Below are positions 1 through 7,700 of a DNA stretch of 10,599 bases, piece after piece. The stretch is from NCBI GenBank assembly GCA_002366725.1, contig DFBT01000053.1, forward strand, positions 1-10,599, written 5' to 3'. Below the pieces are notes generated by a model, which searched no databases, was not told the DNA's origin, and worked only from the letters and a program-made list of their open reading frames with translations. This DNA is from Caldifarciminota bacterium UBA3073. Lineage in GTDB: Bacteria; Hydrothermota; UBA3073. Both the position numbers and the translations under genes were made by a program. The first letter of the stretch is position 1. Each line of letters opens with the position of its first letter.

Positions 1-40
1 GGATAAGCACAGATCATATAAGAATTATTTAGATTGCGGG

Positions 41-61
41 TTTTCACCCTTTGGGTGAAAA
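41..61. repeat. perfect 9-bp hairpin with 3-nt loop
   Basis: TTTTCACCC (41-49) pairs perfectly with GGGTGAAAA (53-61) around a TTT loop. Neither strand continues into a run of T directly after the stem, so it does not read as a standard intrinsic terminator. It belongs with the other GC-clamped palindromes in the intergenic DNA of this window and may be a REP-like element. It could still terminate or stabilise the transcript of an upstream gene lying outside the window. Confidence 0.6.
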
Positions 62-80
62 GATGGTTCTTATTTAATTA

Positions 81-94
81 TTGTCCATACGGAT
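81..94 (+). repeat. P-element fragment (upstream half)
   Basis: TTGTCCATACGGAT is identical over 14 nt to positions 186-199 of the full P element before dnaE and has the same orientation. Just upstream, 61-72 (AGATGGTTCTTA) matches the downstream half of P (204-216) apart from one missing T. The two halves therefore occur here in swapped order, as if they were the remains of adjacent decayed P copies. Confidence 0.6.
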
Positions 95-122
95 GCTGTG
101 CATAAGTTCTTTATTTTTAAAT

Positions 123-182
123 ATCTTGCCTGCCTGCGGTAGGCAGGTGATAATCTCGCCTGCCTGCCGGTAGGCAGGTGTA
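123..182. repeat. two tandem 30-bp units, each with a CCTGCC...GGCAGG palindrome
   Basis: Unit 1 (123-152) and unit 2 (153-182) both begin ATCT(T/C)G and carry a hairpin with 7-bp arms CCTGCCT and AGGCAGG. Unit 2 has the full 20-bp palindrome CCTGCCTGCCGGTAGGCAGG (159-178). Unit 1 (129-147) lacks one C in the loop. The next ATCTTG, at 183, starts the P element. A third full copy of the palindrome lies at 10207-10226. No T-run follows, so these are more likely dispersed palindromic repeats of the REP type than terminators. Confidence 0.85.
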
Positions 183-183
183 A

Positions 184-229
184 TCTTGTCCATACGGATC
201 TTGAGATGGTTTCTTAACGCATAATTTGG
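184..229 (+). promoter_or_regulatory. P element upstream of dnaE (46-bp repeat, candidate promoter/operator)
   Basis: This 46-bp stretch is repeated without a mismatch, inverted, at 7611-7656, where it lies just upstream of the SurA-like gene. It ends 11 nt before the dnaE ATG. It contains two adjacent dyads: TCCATACGGA (one mismatch from a palindrome) and ATCTTGAGAT. A TTGAGA hexamer (201-206) is followed by CATAAT (220-225) and the overlapping TAATTT (222-227). The TTGAGA spacing is 13 or 15 bp, short for a sigma-70 promoter, so the promoter reading is an inference. The repetition itself is seen directly. Confidence 0.55.
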
Positions 230-240
230 GATAAACTACC

Positions 241-3200
241 ATGCCACACGCAAATTTCGTTCACCTTCATCTCCATACTGAGTATAGCTTTCTCGATGGA
301 GCCTGCAAGATCGACGATTTGGTGGAGGTTGCGTCGAGGTACAAACTCCCCGCACTCGCCATAACGGATCACGGGAACATGTGCGGGTGTATAGAGTTCT
401 ACAGGAAACTCATGCACGCGGCTATCAAGCCCATTATAGGAGAAGAGGTATACCTTGCCCCCAAATCGAGATTTGACAGGGGAGGAAAAGAGACCTACTA
501 TCACCTTATTCTTCTTGTGAGAAATGATAGGGGATATAAGAACCTCATAAAACTTTCTACGATAGGATACAAAGAGGGTTTCTACTATAAGCCGAGAATA
601 GACAAGGAGGTGTTGAGGGAGTATGGTGATGGACTCATAGGTATGTCCGCCTGTACCAGGGGCGAGATAGCATATCATATACTCCGTGGCAACCATGAAG
701 CGGCAAAGGGGGCATTGCTGGAATATCTCGATATATTTGGAAAGGAGAATTTTTACCTGGAACTGATGAGGTTGGGACTGAAAGAGAACGAAATTGTGAA
801 CGGTGGTCTTCTCGACCTATCAGAGGAACTTGGCGTTCCCTGTGTGGCGACCAACGATTGTCATTATATAAGTGAGGATGACAGTGAGGCACACGATATT
901 CTACTCTGCCTCCAGACGGGAAAGGATGTCGATGATAAGAATAGAATGCGATTCGGGTCAAACGAGTTGTACTTCCGCTCGCCCGAAGAGATGGAACAAC
1001 TCTTCTCGGATCATCCAGAGGCAGTTAGGAATACGCTCGAAGTCGCGGATAGATGTAATCTCGACTTACACCTCGATGAAATAAAGGTTCAACTTCCCCA
1101 TTATGATGTGCCGGAGGGATTTTTATCCAATGATGAGTATCTTGAAAAACTTGCGAGGGAGGGATTGGAAGCAAAGTATGTCCACATAGATGAGAAAATA
1201 GAAAAGAGGTTCAATCACGAGTTCGATGTCATCAAGAAACGCGGACTTTCGGGCTACTTTCTCATAATTACGGACCTCGTTAATTTTGCTCGAAAAAACA
1301 ATATACCCATTGGTCCCGGTCGTGGGTCAGCGGTGGGAAGCCTCGTGTTATATGCGCTCGGGGTTACCGAGATCGACCCGCTGAAATATGCTCTCGTATT
1401 TGAAAGATTTCTGAATCCCGAGAGAGCGGCGATGCCCGATGTGGATATAGATTTCTCTGATACGAGGAGGGAGGAGGTCATATCCTATATAAAGGAGAGA
1501 TACGGGGAAGAAAATGTCTCGCAGATCATCACATTTGGGACGATGGCAGCAAGGGCAGCCATCAGAGATGTCGGCAGGGTGCTAAAGATTTCACTTCCCG
1601 AGGTAGACAGAATTGCGAAGGCGATACCATTTGGAGTGGGCCTCAAGGAGGCTTACGAGATGCCGGAATTCAGAGCTATAATAGATGAGAGGAAAGAATA
1701 TGAGAAACTCATCTCCCTGGCTATGAGACTTGAGGGAATTACAAGACACGCATCCGTACATGCTGCGGGTATAGTGGTTGCCCCACATGAGATTACTGAA
1801 TTTGTTCCACTTTATCGTATGCCGGACGGGTCTCTGGTCACTCAGTATCCCATGAAGGCTATAGATGCACTTGGACTTCTAAAGATAGATATACTCGGGC
1901 TTCGCACACTCACGATTATAAATGACACGGCAGAACTCCTGAGGAATGAAAATAAGGAGATCGATATAGAGAACATCCCCCTCGATGATAAGAAGACTTT
2001 TAACCTCCTGTCGAAGGGTATGACGAATGGTGTATTCCAGCTGGAGTCCGAGGGAATGAAGGATATTTTGAGAAAGATAAAACCGGACTCTTTCACAGAT
2101 ATAATGGCTCTTCTTGCACTCTACAGACCCGGTCCACTCGGTGGGCTCACGAAAGATAGTTTTATAAGGAGAAAACATGGAAAAGAAGCGGTAGACTATA
2201 TCCACGAGAGCCTTGAACGAATTCTAAAGGAGACATATGGGATTATACTGTATCAGGAACAGGTAATGCAAATAGCAGCGGTGGTTTCGGGATTTTCGCT
2301 GGGAGAGGCAGATATCCTGAGAAGAGCTATGGGCAAGAAGTTGCCGGAGGTTATGGCCGAGAAGAAAAAGGCATTTGTGGACGGGGCGCTGCAGAGAAAG
2401 TATTCCGAAGAAACAGCAAACAGGCTATTCGAACTCATCGTTCCATTCGCCGGCTACGGATTCACCAAGTCTCATTCTGCAGGTTATGCCCTTATATCCT
2501 ATAGAACTGCCTTTCTGAAGGCACACTATCCGCAGGAATTTCTATCGGCAACCCTCACAAATGAGTCCTCTTCCTCGGAGAAGGTTGCCGAGTTCGTAAA
2601 GGAAGTAAGAGCCTTAAAGATTGATATATATTTTCCCGATATAAATAAGAGTTTCTACGAGTTTTTACCCGAGGGAAGCGGTATAAGATTTGGGTTATGT
2701 GCCGTGAAGAATGTTGGAGAAAATGCCTGTATGGCGGTTCTCTCCGCACGTAAGAGGGGCGAGTTTAAGACCTTCTTGGACTTTTTAAACAGGGTAGATT
2801 CGCGGACCGTAAACAAGCGTGCCATAGAAAGTCTCATAAAGGCGGGAACCTTTGACGAGATCAATGAAGATAGGGAGGGCTTACTCTCAATACTCAGGAC
2901 CATCCAGAGGAGACAGGGCAGGCTTGGCCAGGCATCACTGTTTAAGGTAGATTCTACCTCCAAAGGGAAGGAGCCATTTTCGTCCACTGAACGTCTTTCC
3001 TTTGAAAAGGATTCCCTCGGATTTTACCTTTCGGGACACCCATTGGACAGATATTCCGACGAACTCGCCGCATTTACAACTGCAACCTCATCGTCACTCG
3101 CCGCATTGCCGGTTGGCAATGAGGTGGTTCTTTCGGGGGTGGTTACGAAAAGAAGGAGAAGGCGGAGTAAGAGCGGCGATCCTCTCGTTATCCTCGCGCT

Positions 3201-3612
3201 TGAAGACCTTGAGGGTGTATTTGACGCAACGGTCTTTGGCGATGACCTCATTGTTCAGATTCCCGAGAAGGATTCGCCCGTTCTCGTAAAGGGAAAGATA
3301 GGGTTGTTCAGAGAAAATAAGAATATAAAGGTAAATAAAATTATTTCGCTATCCAAGGTGAGAAAGGAATTTGTAAGGAGTGTGGAAGTAAGTCTCAATT
3401 TGATTGGACTAACAGAAGAAACGCTGAAAAGTCTCAAGGCGATCCTCGAGGATTCACCCGGGGACAAGGAGGTATTTTTGAGAATGGAGGAAAATGGGAA
3501 ATATACCGTAGCCAGGTGTAAAACCCTGAAGATTTCACCGAGAAGAGCAACACTGTCCAAGATAAGGAAACTCTTGGGTGAACATTCGGTCATCCTGAAG
3601 GGAGAAATATGA
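241..3612 (+). CDS. dnaE: DNA polymerase III subunit alpha
   Basis: This is the catalytic subunit of the replicative polymerase, 1,123 aa and full length for the DnaE1 type (E. coli has 1,160). The N-terminal PHP domain carries H10, H12, D19, H44, E69, H88, C138, D206 and H208, which fit the nine metal ligands of an active PHP site. The C-family palm has PDVDIDF with D400 and D402, and D550 in KIDILGLRT is the third catalytic aspartate. QASLF (897-901) matches the internal clamp-binding motif, and an OB-fold follows (about 960-1045) with a very basic KRRRRR loop at 970-975. The ATG at 241 begins right before the PHP motif HLHTEYS; only a weak GGGA lies 9 nt upstream. The P element probably drives the gene. 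The stop codon overlaps the ribBA start. Assignment is secure. Confidence 0.98.
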   Translation: MPHANFVHLHLHTEYSFLDGACKIDDLVEVASRYKLPALAITDHGNMCGCIEFYRKLMHAAIKPIIGEEVYLAPKSRFDRGGKETYYHLILLVRNDRGYKNLIKLSTIGYKEGFYYKPRIDKEVLREYGDGLIGMSACTRGEIAYHILRGNHEAAKGALLEYLDIFGKENFYLELMRLGLKENEIVNGGLLDLSEELGVPCVATNDCHYISEDDSEAHDILLCLQTGKDVDDKNRMRFGSNELYFRSPEEMEQLFSDHPEAVRNTLEVADRCNLDLHLDEIKVQLPHYDVPEGFLSNDEYLEKLAREGLEAKYVHIDEKIEKRFNHEFDVIKKRGLSGYFLIITDLVNFARKNNIPIGPGRGSAVGSLVLYALGVTEIDPLKYALVFERFLNPERAAMPDVDIDFSDTRREEVISYIKERYGEENVSQIITFGTMAARAAIRDVGRVLKISLPEVDRIAKAIPFGVGLKEAYEMPEFRAIIDERKEYEKLISLAMRLEGITRHASVHAAGIVVAPHEITEFVPLYRMPDGSLVTQYPMKAIDALGLLKIDILGLRTLTIINDTAELLRNENKEIDIENIPLDDKKTFNLLSKGMTNGVFQLESEGMKDILRKIKPDSFTDIMALLALYRPGPLGGLTKDSFIRRKHGKEAVDYIHESLERILKETYGIILYQEQVMQIAAVVSGFSLGEADILRRAMGKKLPEVMAEKKKAFVDGALQRKYSEETANRLFELIVPFAGYGFTKSHSAGYALISYRTAFLKAHYPQEFLSATLTNESSSSEKVAEFVKEVRALKIDIYFPDINKSFYEFLPEGSGIRFGLCAVKNVGENACMAVLSARKRGEFKTFLDFLNRVDSRTVNKRAIESLIKAGTFDEINEDREGLLSILRTIQRRQGRLGQASLFKVDSTSKGKEPFSSTERLSFEKDSLGFYLSGHPLDRYSDELAAFTTATSSSLAALPVGNEVVLSGVVTKRRRRRSKSGDPLVILALEDLEGVFDATVFGDDLIVQIPEKDSPVLVKGKIGLFRENKNIKVNKIISLSKVRKEFVRSVEVSLNLIGLTEETLKSLKAILEDSPGDKEVFLRMEENGKYTVARCKTLKISPRRATLSKIRKLLGEHSVILKGEI

Positions 3613-4814
3613 GCGGGTTTAGTGCGATAGAGGAGGCAATAGAGGCGATAAAAAAGGGAGAGATCATAATCGTGGTGGACGACGAGAACAGGGAGAACGA
3701 GGGAGATTTCGTCAGTGCCGCGGAGAAGATTACTCCCCAGACCATCAATTTTATGGCGAGGGAGGGGAGGGGACTCATCTGCACAGCACTGCCCAGGAGA
3801 AGGCTCTCATTACTGGATATTCCAGATATGGTGAGGGATAACACATCGAAGATGGGGACTCCATTTATGGTTTCAGTTGATGCAAGGGAGGGTACCTCAA
3901 CGGGTATATCCGCATACGATCGAGCCCGCACGATAAAAACACTTCTTGAGGAGAGAACAAAACCCTCCGATCTCGTGAGACCGGGCCACATATTTCCCCT
4001 CGCCTACACGCAAGGGGGGGTACTTCGCAGGGCGGGACATACAGAGGCATCCTGTGATATTGCGAGGCTTGCCGGGCTCTATCCCGCCGGTGTTCTATGT
4101 GAGATTATGGACGAAGATGGGAGTATGGCGAGGTTGCCGAGACTCATTCAGATAAAGAAAAAGTTCGGCCTTGCCCTTGTCACCGTGAAGGATCTGATAG
4201 AGTATAGGATGAGAAGGGAAAAACTGGTTGAGTGTGTGGTTGATACAGAACTGCCAACCAAATACGGAGAGTTTAATCTCTATGTGTATGAGTCTATAAT
4301 AGAAAGAGACCACCATATCGCACTTGTAAAGGGTGAAGTTAGGGGAGAGAAGAATGTTCTTGTGAGGGTTCATTCACAGTGTCTCACCGGTGATGTCTTT
4401 GGTTCATTGCGCTGTGACTGTGGCGAGCAACTTGCGATGGCACTGAAGATGATAAACAAAGAGGAAAGAGGTGTATTTGTTTATATGAGGCAAGAGGGAA
4501 GGGGAATAGGACTTTTCAATAAACTTAGAGCCTATGCACTACAGGATAAAGGACTTGATACGGTAGAGGCAAATGAGGCACTCGGATTCCCGCCAGATTT
4601 GAGAGACTATGGTATAGGTGCACAGATACTTGCTGACCTTGGCCTTTCCACAATAAGGGTTTTAACTAACAATCCAAAGAAGATCATAGGACTTGAAGGG
4701 TATGGTCTGAAGATAGTTAAAAGGATTCCAATTGAGGTTTCTCCGAACAGGTTAAATCGCAGATACCTTTATACCAAGAAGACCAAATTGGGGCATATAC
4801 TCAACAACGTATAG
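3609..4814 (+). CDS. ribBA: bifunctional 3,4-dihydroxy-2-butanone-4-phosphate synthase / GTP cyclohydrolase II
   Basis: RibBA supplies both precursors of riboflavin: the four-carbon unit from ribulose 5-phosphate (N-terminal RibB domain, about 5-200) and the diaminopyrimidine from GTP (C-terminal RibA domain, about 205-395). RibB residues are visible in DDENRENEGDF (R28, E29, E31, D33), GHTEA (H144) and CEIM (E165). RibA has the zinc cysteines C258, C269 and C271 in the HSQCLTGDVFG...CDCG motif, Y309 in RAYA and R332 in LRDYG, matching E. coli Y105 and R128. Both domains therefore look active. The ATG overlaps the dnaE stop as ATGA, and AAGGGAGA just before it is a good ribosome site, so translation is probably coupled to dnaE. 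Length (401 aa) is normal. No FMN riboswitch precedes it, because its start lies inside dnaE. Confidence 0.98.
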   Translation: MSGFSAIEEAIEAIKKGEIIIVVDDENRENEGDFVSAAEKITPQTINFMAREGRGLICTALPRRRLSLLDIPDMVRDNTSKMGTPFMVSVDAREGTSTGISAYDRARTIKTLLEERTKPSDLVRPGHIFPLAYTQGGVLRRAGHTEASCDIARLAGLYPAGVLCEIMDEDGSMARLPRLIQIKKKFGLALVTVKDLIEYRMRREKLVECVVDTELPTKYGEFNLYVYESIIERDHHIALVKGEVRGEKNVLVRVHSQCLTGDVFGSLRCDCGEQLAMALKMINKEERGVFVYMRQEGRGIGLFNKLRAYALQDKGLDTVEANEALGFPPDLRDYGIGAQILADLGLSTIRVLTNNPKKIIGLEGYGLKIVKRIPIEVSPNRLNRRYLYTKKTKLGHILNNV

Positions 4815-4906
4815 AGGCATTCTATTCCCGCCCCTCCCTGTGCAGTTTCCACGGAATACATTATATTTTAATCCCGTTCACAAATTATTATTGGTTATCC
4901 TTCCTT
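4815..4906 (+). other. intergenic gap between ribBA and the permease gene
   Basis: These 92 bp are AT-rich in their second half and hold a TATATT (4862-4867), but no hexamer resembling -35 sits 16-18 bp before it. No convincing terminator hairpin was found; TTCC-AC-GGAA at 4847-4856 gives only a 4-bp stem. No purine-rich ribosome site precedes the ATG at 4907. The permease could be read through from ribBA or have its own weak promoter here. Confidence 0.4.
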
Positions 4907-6007
4907 ATGCTTCTCGTTCGCTACATACTGAGGGAACATATTGTCCCGTTTTTTATGGGTCTTGTCTTTCTCACATTTATCCTCATAATGAATAAACTCT
5001 TCGTAGTGATATGGGATATCGTGGGAAAGGGGATTCCGGGTGGGCTGGTTCTGAATATGCTGTGGCTGTCGCTCCCATCTATAATTGCGCTTACAGTACC
5101 CATGGCTGTTCTCGTGGCGGTCCTGATGGCATTCGGAAGACTATCGGCGGATTTCGAAACTGTTGCAATAAGGGCGGCGGGGAGAAATCCGCTTGCACTT
5201 ATGATACCACCGCTCGCCGTTGCCTCTCTCATAGCGGTGGGTATGGTTTGGTTCAATGATCGTATCCTGCCAGACGCAAATCACAGGCTCAAGAATCTCA
5301 CTATAGATATATCTCAAAAAAAACCGGCGTTCAGGCTACAGGCAATGGTTTTAATCCGTGATTTTGAAGATTATGATATACTCGTAAGAGACATCGACCA
5401 CAAGACCTCCAGGATTTACGATATTACGATAAATGAAAAGTCCACCGGGAGGACGATACTGTCAAGGGAGGGGTTTGTGGAAAGCGAGGGTGACCTCGTA
5501 TATATTAATCTCTTTCGCGGCGAGATTCACGAAATAGATCCCCTGGATGTGAGCAAGTACAGAAAAATAGAGTTTACCCAACACACGATAGCACTCCCCC
5601 TGGATACCGCATTTATAAGAAAGGAAAGGACATACAGGGGAGACAGAGAACTTTCTGTGAGGTCACTGAGAGAGCGCATTAAGGATGTCCTGGCTAAGAA
5701 TCCGGTGAATCCCTCACAGAACAGGGAAATTGCGAGGCTTTTGGTTGAATGCCACAAAAAATTTTCAATTCCCGTTTCCTGTGTAGTTTTCATCCTGATG
5801 GGTGCACCACTTGCAATGAAGGTGAGAAAGGGAGGAGCAACGGGGGGGTTCGGTCTTTCACTCATCTTTTTTATCTTCTACTATGTATGTCTTATAGGTG
5901 GTGAGGAACTCGGAGATAGGTGTATGGTACCCGCCTGGCTGTCTATGTGGTTTCCAAATATCGTGCTGGGAATCGTGGGTTTGATCCTCTGCATCAGAAG
6001 CAGGTAA
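4907..6007 (+). CDS. LptF/LptG-family (YjgP/YjgQ) lipopolysaccharide-export permease
   Basis: Inner-membrane permease of the family that, with the LptB ATPase, extracts LPS from the inner membrane and passes it to the periplasmic bridge. At 366 aa it matches the family (E. coli LptF has 366). The layout is typical: three N-terminal membrane segments (about 12-34, 46-76, 97-117), a periplasmic beta-jellyroll region (about 118-285), and three C-terminal segments (about 284-304, 312-331, 345-364). The cytoplasmic stretch after TM2, GRLSADFETVAIRAAG (77-92), fits the coupling helix that contacts the ATPase. LptF and LptG cannot be separated by eye, so no symbol is given. The usual second permease is not next to it. 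The start lacks a Shine-Dalgarno sequence (TTCCTT precedes the ATG), but the ATG lies right before TM1 as expected. The stop is 6 bp from that of a convergent gene. Confidence 0.92.
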   Translation: MLLVRYILREHIVPFFMGLVFLTFILIMNKLFVVIWDIVGKGIPGGLVLNMLWLSLPSIIALTVPMAVLVAVLMAFGRLSADFETVAIRAAGRNPLALMIPPLAVASLIAVGMVWFNDRILPDANHRLKNLTIDISQKKPAFRLQAMVLIRDFEDYDILVRDIDHKTSRIYDITINEKSTGRTILSREGFVESEGDLVYINLFRGEIHEIDPLDVSKYRKIEFTQHTIALPLDTAFIRKERTYRGDRELSVRSLRERIKDVLAKNPVNPSQNREIARLLVECHKKFSIPVSCVVFILMGAPLAMKVRKGGATGGFGLSLIFFIFYYVCLIGGEELGDRCMVPAWLSMWFPNIVLGIVGLILCIRSR

Positions 6008-6013
6008 GGAAAA

Positions 6014-6421
6014 TCACCTCCGGACGGTCACCGAGTCGCCCACATTCACACCGTTCTTTTCGTACCAACCCATTTCCACCTCAAGTGTATAGAGGATTGG
6101 TTTTGGGGGAACATATAACCTATTTTCATACAGGGGCTCCATATGTCGAATGGAGACTATTACTCCATCTCTGTCTATGAAGGCAATAGAGAGTGGGATA
6201 TATGTATCTTTCATCCAGAACGGGTGTATTCCCTCCTCTTCGAACACAAAGAGCATGCCGCCGTCTATCTTTTTCCTCCCCGACAATCCCCTTTCCCTTT
6301 CTCCGGGGGAGTCCGCTACCTGAATTTGCAGGGGTATCCCGCCAACATATATTAGAGTTTTCTTCTCCTTACAGGAGAGAAAAAGGCAGAGGAGAAATAT
6401 ATAGGGCAAGAGTTTATTCAC
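6014..6421 (-). CDS. DUF192 family lipoprotein
   Basis: Small exported protein of 135 aa. A short hydrophobic leader ends in FLSC, giving a lipid-attachment cysteine at C17, so the protein is probably anchored on the periplasmic side of a membrane. The rest is a single DUF192 domain, with the typical stretches ERERGLSGRKKIDGGMLFVFE (41-61), PFWMKDTYIPLSIAFID (67-83) and LEVEMGWYEKNGVNVGD (113-129). The biochemical function of the family is not established. The GTG start overlaps the stop of the SurA-like gene as GTGA. A strong GGAGG (6429-6433, minus strand) lies 7 nt before it and supports this start. Translational coupling with the upstream chaperone gene suggests an envelope role, which is inference. 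It is the last gene of the minus-strand cluster. Confidence 0.9.
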   Translation of the reverse strand: MNKLLPYIFLLCLFLSCKEKKTLIYVGGIPLQIQVADSPGERERGLSGRKKIDGGMLFVFEEEGIHPFWMKDTYIPLSIAFIDRDGVIVSIRHMEPLYENRLYVPPKPILYTLEVEMGWYEKNGVNVGDSVTVRR

Positions 6422-7605
6422 AGCCTCCCCTCCACGAATATTTCCTCCTCAAGTTTTGAGAGGAAAGATTTGAGTTTCTCCCCGGTCTTTCTCTGGGATA
6501 AATGTACCTTCAAATTCTCTTTCACTTCTTCAAAGGTCGGACGCCTTGATTCCCTTTTATCGAGAATTTTCATTACATAGATCCCATCGGCAGTTTCTAT
6601 TATCCGGGTCTCTCCCCGGGGGAGTTTCTCGAAGAGGGGAGGAAGGGATAGATATTCATTGCCGTTGGAAATAACCACCGTTCTATCGCCTTCTCGTGGA
6701 ATTTCTCCATTCTCAATGGAATCTTTGATAGTCGATGCAAGGAAGATGGCACTTGATGTGTCCTCTTTTGTGGGTGTGAGTTTTATGACTATATCCCTCA
6801 TAGATATGCGGTTTCCCATTCTCATATCGCACCGTAGAAGATGGACGGCTTCTCTCGTTTGGACCACTTTGATATCCCCGACATCCATGTTCTCAACCTC
6901 TTGTCTAAATCCAGGGTCTAGGTCGTCTATATTCATAACCCCGAGTTTCCCCCCATTCCTTTTTGTGGTGGGGTCCTCTGAATACATATCCGCAAGTTTT
7001 CCAAAATCTTCGCCGCCGAGGAGTTTCTCTTTAATACCTTCTATAAGTTCTTCTTTTTTTCTCAGTGTCTTCTCTTCGGGTATTATTGGTATGAACATGC
7101 CCATATACTTTGCAGTAGTGGGAACATCGGGTATTGAATCGGGATAGGTATTGTAAAAGTGAAGCGCCTCTATGTCGGACACGGATAGATTCCCAAATTT
7201 CTTTTGTATGAGTGCCCGTATAAGTAAATTGCCCCTTATATCGTTTCTGTAATAGTCTTTTAGAGTTTCTTCGGTTAAGCCAAGCCTTTCAAGTTCAGAA
7301 TAGAAGGATTCCCGGGAAGCGAAATTCTCCCTCATGGAGTTTATCGCATTTTGTAATGCGTCTTCAATATCCTCATCACTTACGGAGAGCGTCTCCTTCT
7401 CTGCCGCAATAACGAGAAGTTTTGTCTGGATGATGCTCTCCAGCATCTGTTTTCTTGTTTCCTGCGTAGTGGGAAGTCCAGATAATAATATTTTTTCATC
7501 CACCTCGCCAAGTGTAATTGCCTCTTTATCCACCACCCCCACAATCCTGTCAAGTTTGGCGAACAGAATGGTGGGAATGATGAGTATTAGTAGGTATTTG
7601 TTCAT
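6418..7605 (-). CDS. SurA-like periplasmic chaperone with parvulin-type (PpiC) modules
   Basis: Secreted protein of 395 aa. Residues 1-16 (MNKYLLILIIPTILFA) form a signal peptide without a lipobox cysteine. An N-terminal helical chaperone region of SurA type follows (RIVGVVDKEAITLGEVDEKI onward, to about 150). A first parvulin-like module lies at about 165-262 (GGEDFGKLADMYSEDP, then GGKLG) and a second, more divergent one at about 268-350. The family helps outer-membrane proteins fold. The first module lacks the conserved N-terminal His but keeps H255 near its end; the second lacks both. The ATG at 7605 is preferred. An in-frame TTG at 7614 would add three residues, but it lies inside the P element and would fall upstream of a transcript starting just after it. 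The gene is followed, with a 4-bp overlap, by the DUF192 gene. SurA orthology itself is not proven. Confidence 0.88.
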   Translation of the reverse strand: MNKYLLILIIPTILFAKLDRIVGVVDKEAITLGEVDEKILLSGLPTTQETRKQMLESIIQTKLLVIAAEKETLSVSDEDIEDALQNAINSMRENFASRESFYSELERLGLTEETLKDYYRNDIRGNLLIRALIQKKFGNLSVSDIEALHFYNTYPDSIPDVPTTAKYMGMFIPIIPEEKTLRKKEELIEGIKEKLLGGEDFGKLADMYSEDPTTKRNGGKLGVMNIDDLDPGFRQEVENMDVGDIKVVQTREAVHLLRCDMRMGNRISMRDIVIKLTPTKEDTSSAIFLASTIKDSIENGEIPREGDRTVVISNGNEYLSLPPLFEKLPRGETRIIETADGIYVMKILDKRESRRPTFEEVKENLKVHLSQRKTGEKLKSFLSKLEEEIFVEGRL

Positions 7606-7610
7606 ATATT

Positions 7611-7656
7611 CCAAATTATGCGTTAAGAAACCATCTCAAGATCCGTATGGACAAGA
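7611..7656 (-). promoter_or_regulatory. P element upstream of the SurA-like gene (inverted copy of 184-229)
   Basis: All 46 bp equal the reverse complement of 184-229, the copy before dnaE. Read on the minus strand it ends 5 nt before the preferred ATG at 7605. CATAAT (7615-7620) would place a transcript start only a few bases ahead of that ATG. Since the parvulin gene before it ends at 7739, P would give the SurA-like and DUF192 genes their own promoter. That role is inferred; the match is directly visible. Confidence 0.55.
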
Positions 7657-7700
7657 AATTATCCGAGGAAGATTTTGTAATTCTATTAGTGTGTATCCCT

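Noticed and set aside
41..182. The palindromes as intrinsic terminators or a CRISPR array
   Set aside because: No T-runs follow the stems, and there are only two tandem units, separated by a few bases and not by unique spacers.
4014..4020. Run of seven G in ribBA (and another at 5842-5848, and eight A at 5316-5323, in the permease gene) as possible phase-variation tracts
   Set aside because: All are in frame in intact genes, are short, and encode ordinary residues; ribBA is not a typical phase-variable gene.
4847..4867. Promoter before the permease gene
   Set aside because: TATATT is present, but no -35-like hexamer has the right spacing.
6659..7147. Plus-strand open frame (162 codons) opposite the SurA-like gene
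   Set aside because: Same pattern: Ser/Phe/Pro-rich antisense frame inside a clear chaperone gene, with no motif.
7612..7614. TTG at 7614 as the start of the SurA-like gene
   Set aside because: It adds only three residues before a typical signal peptide start (MNKYLL) and lies within the repeated P element.
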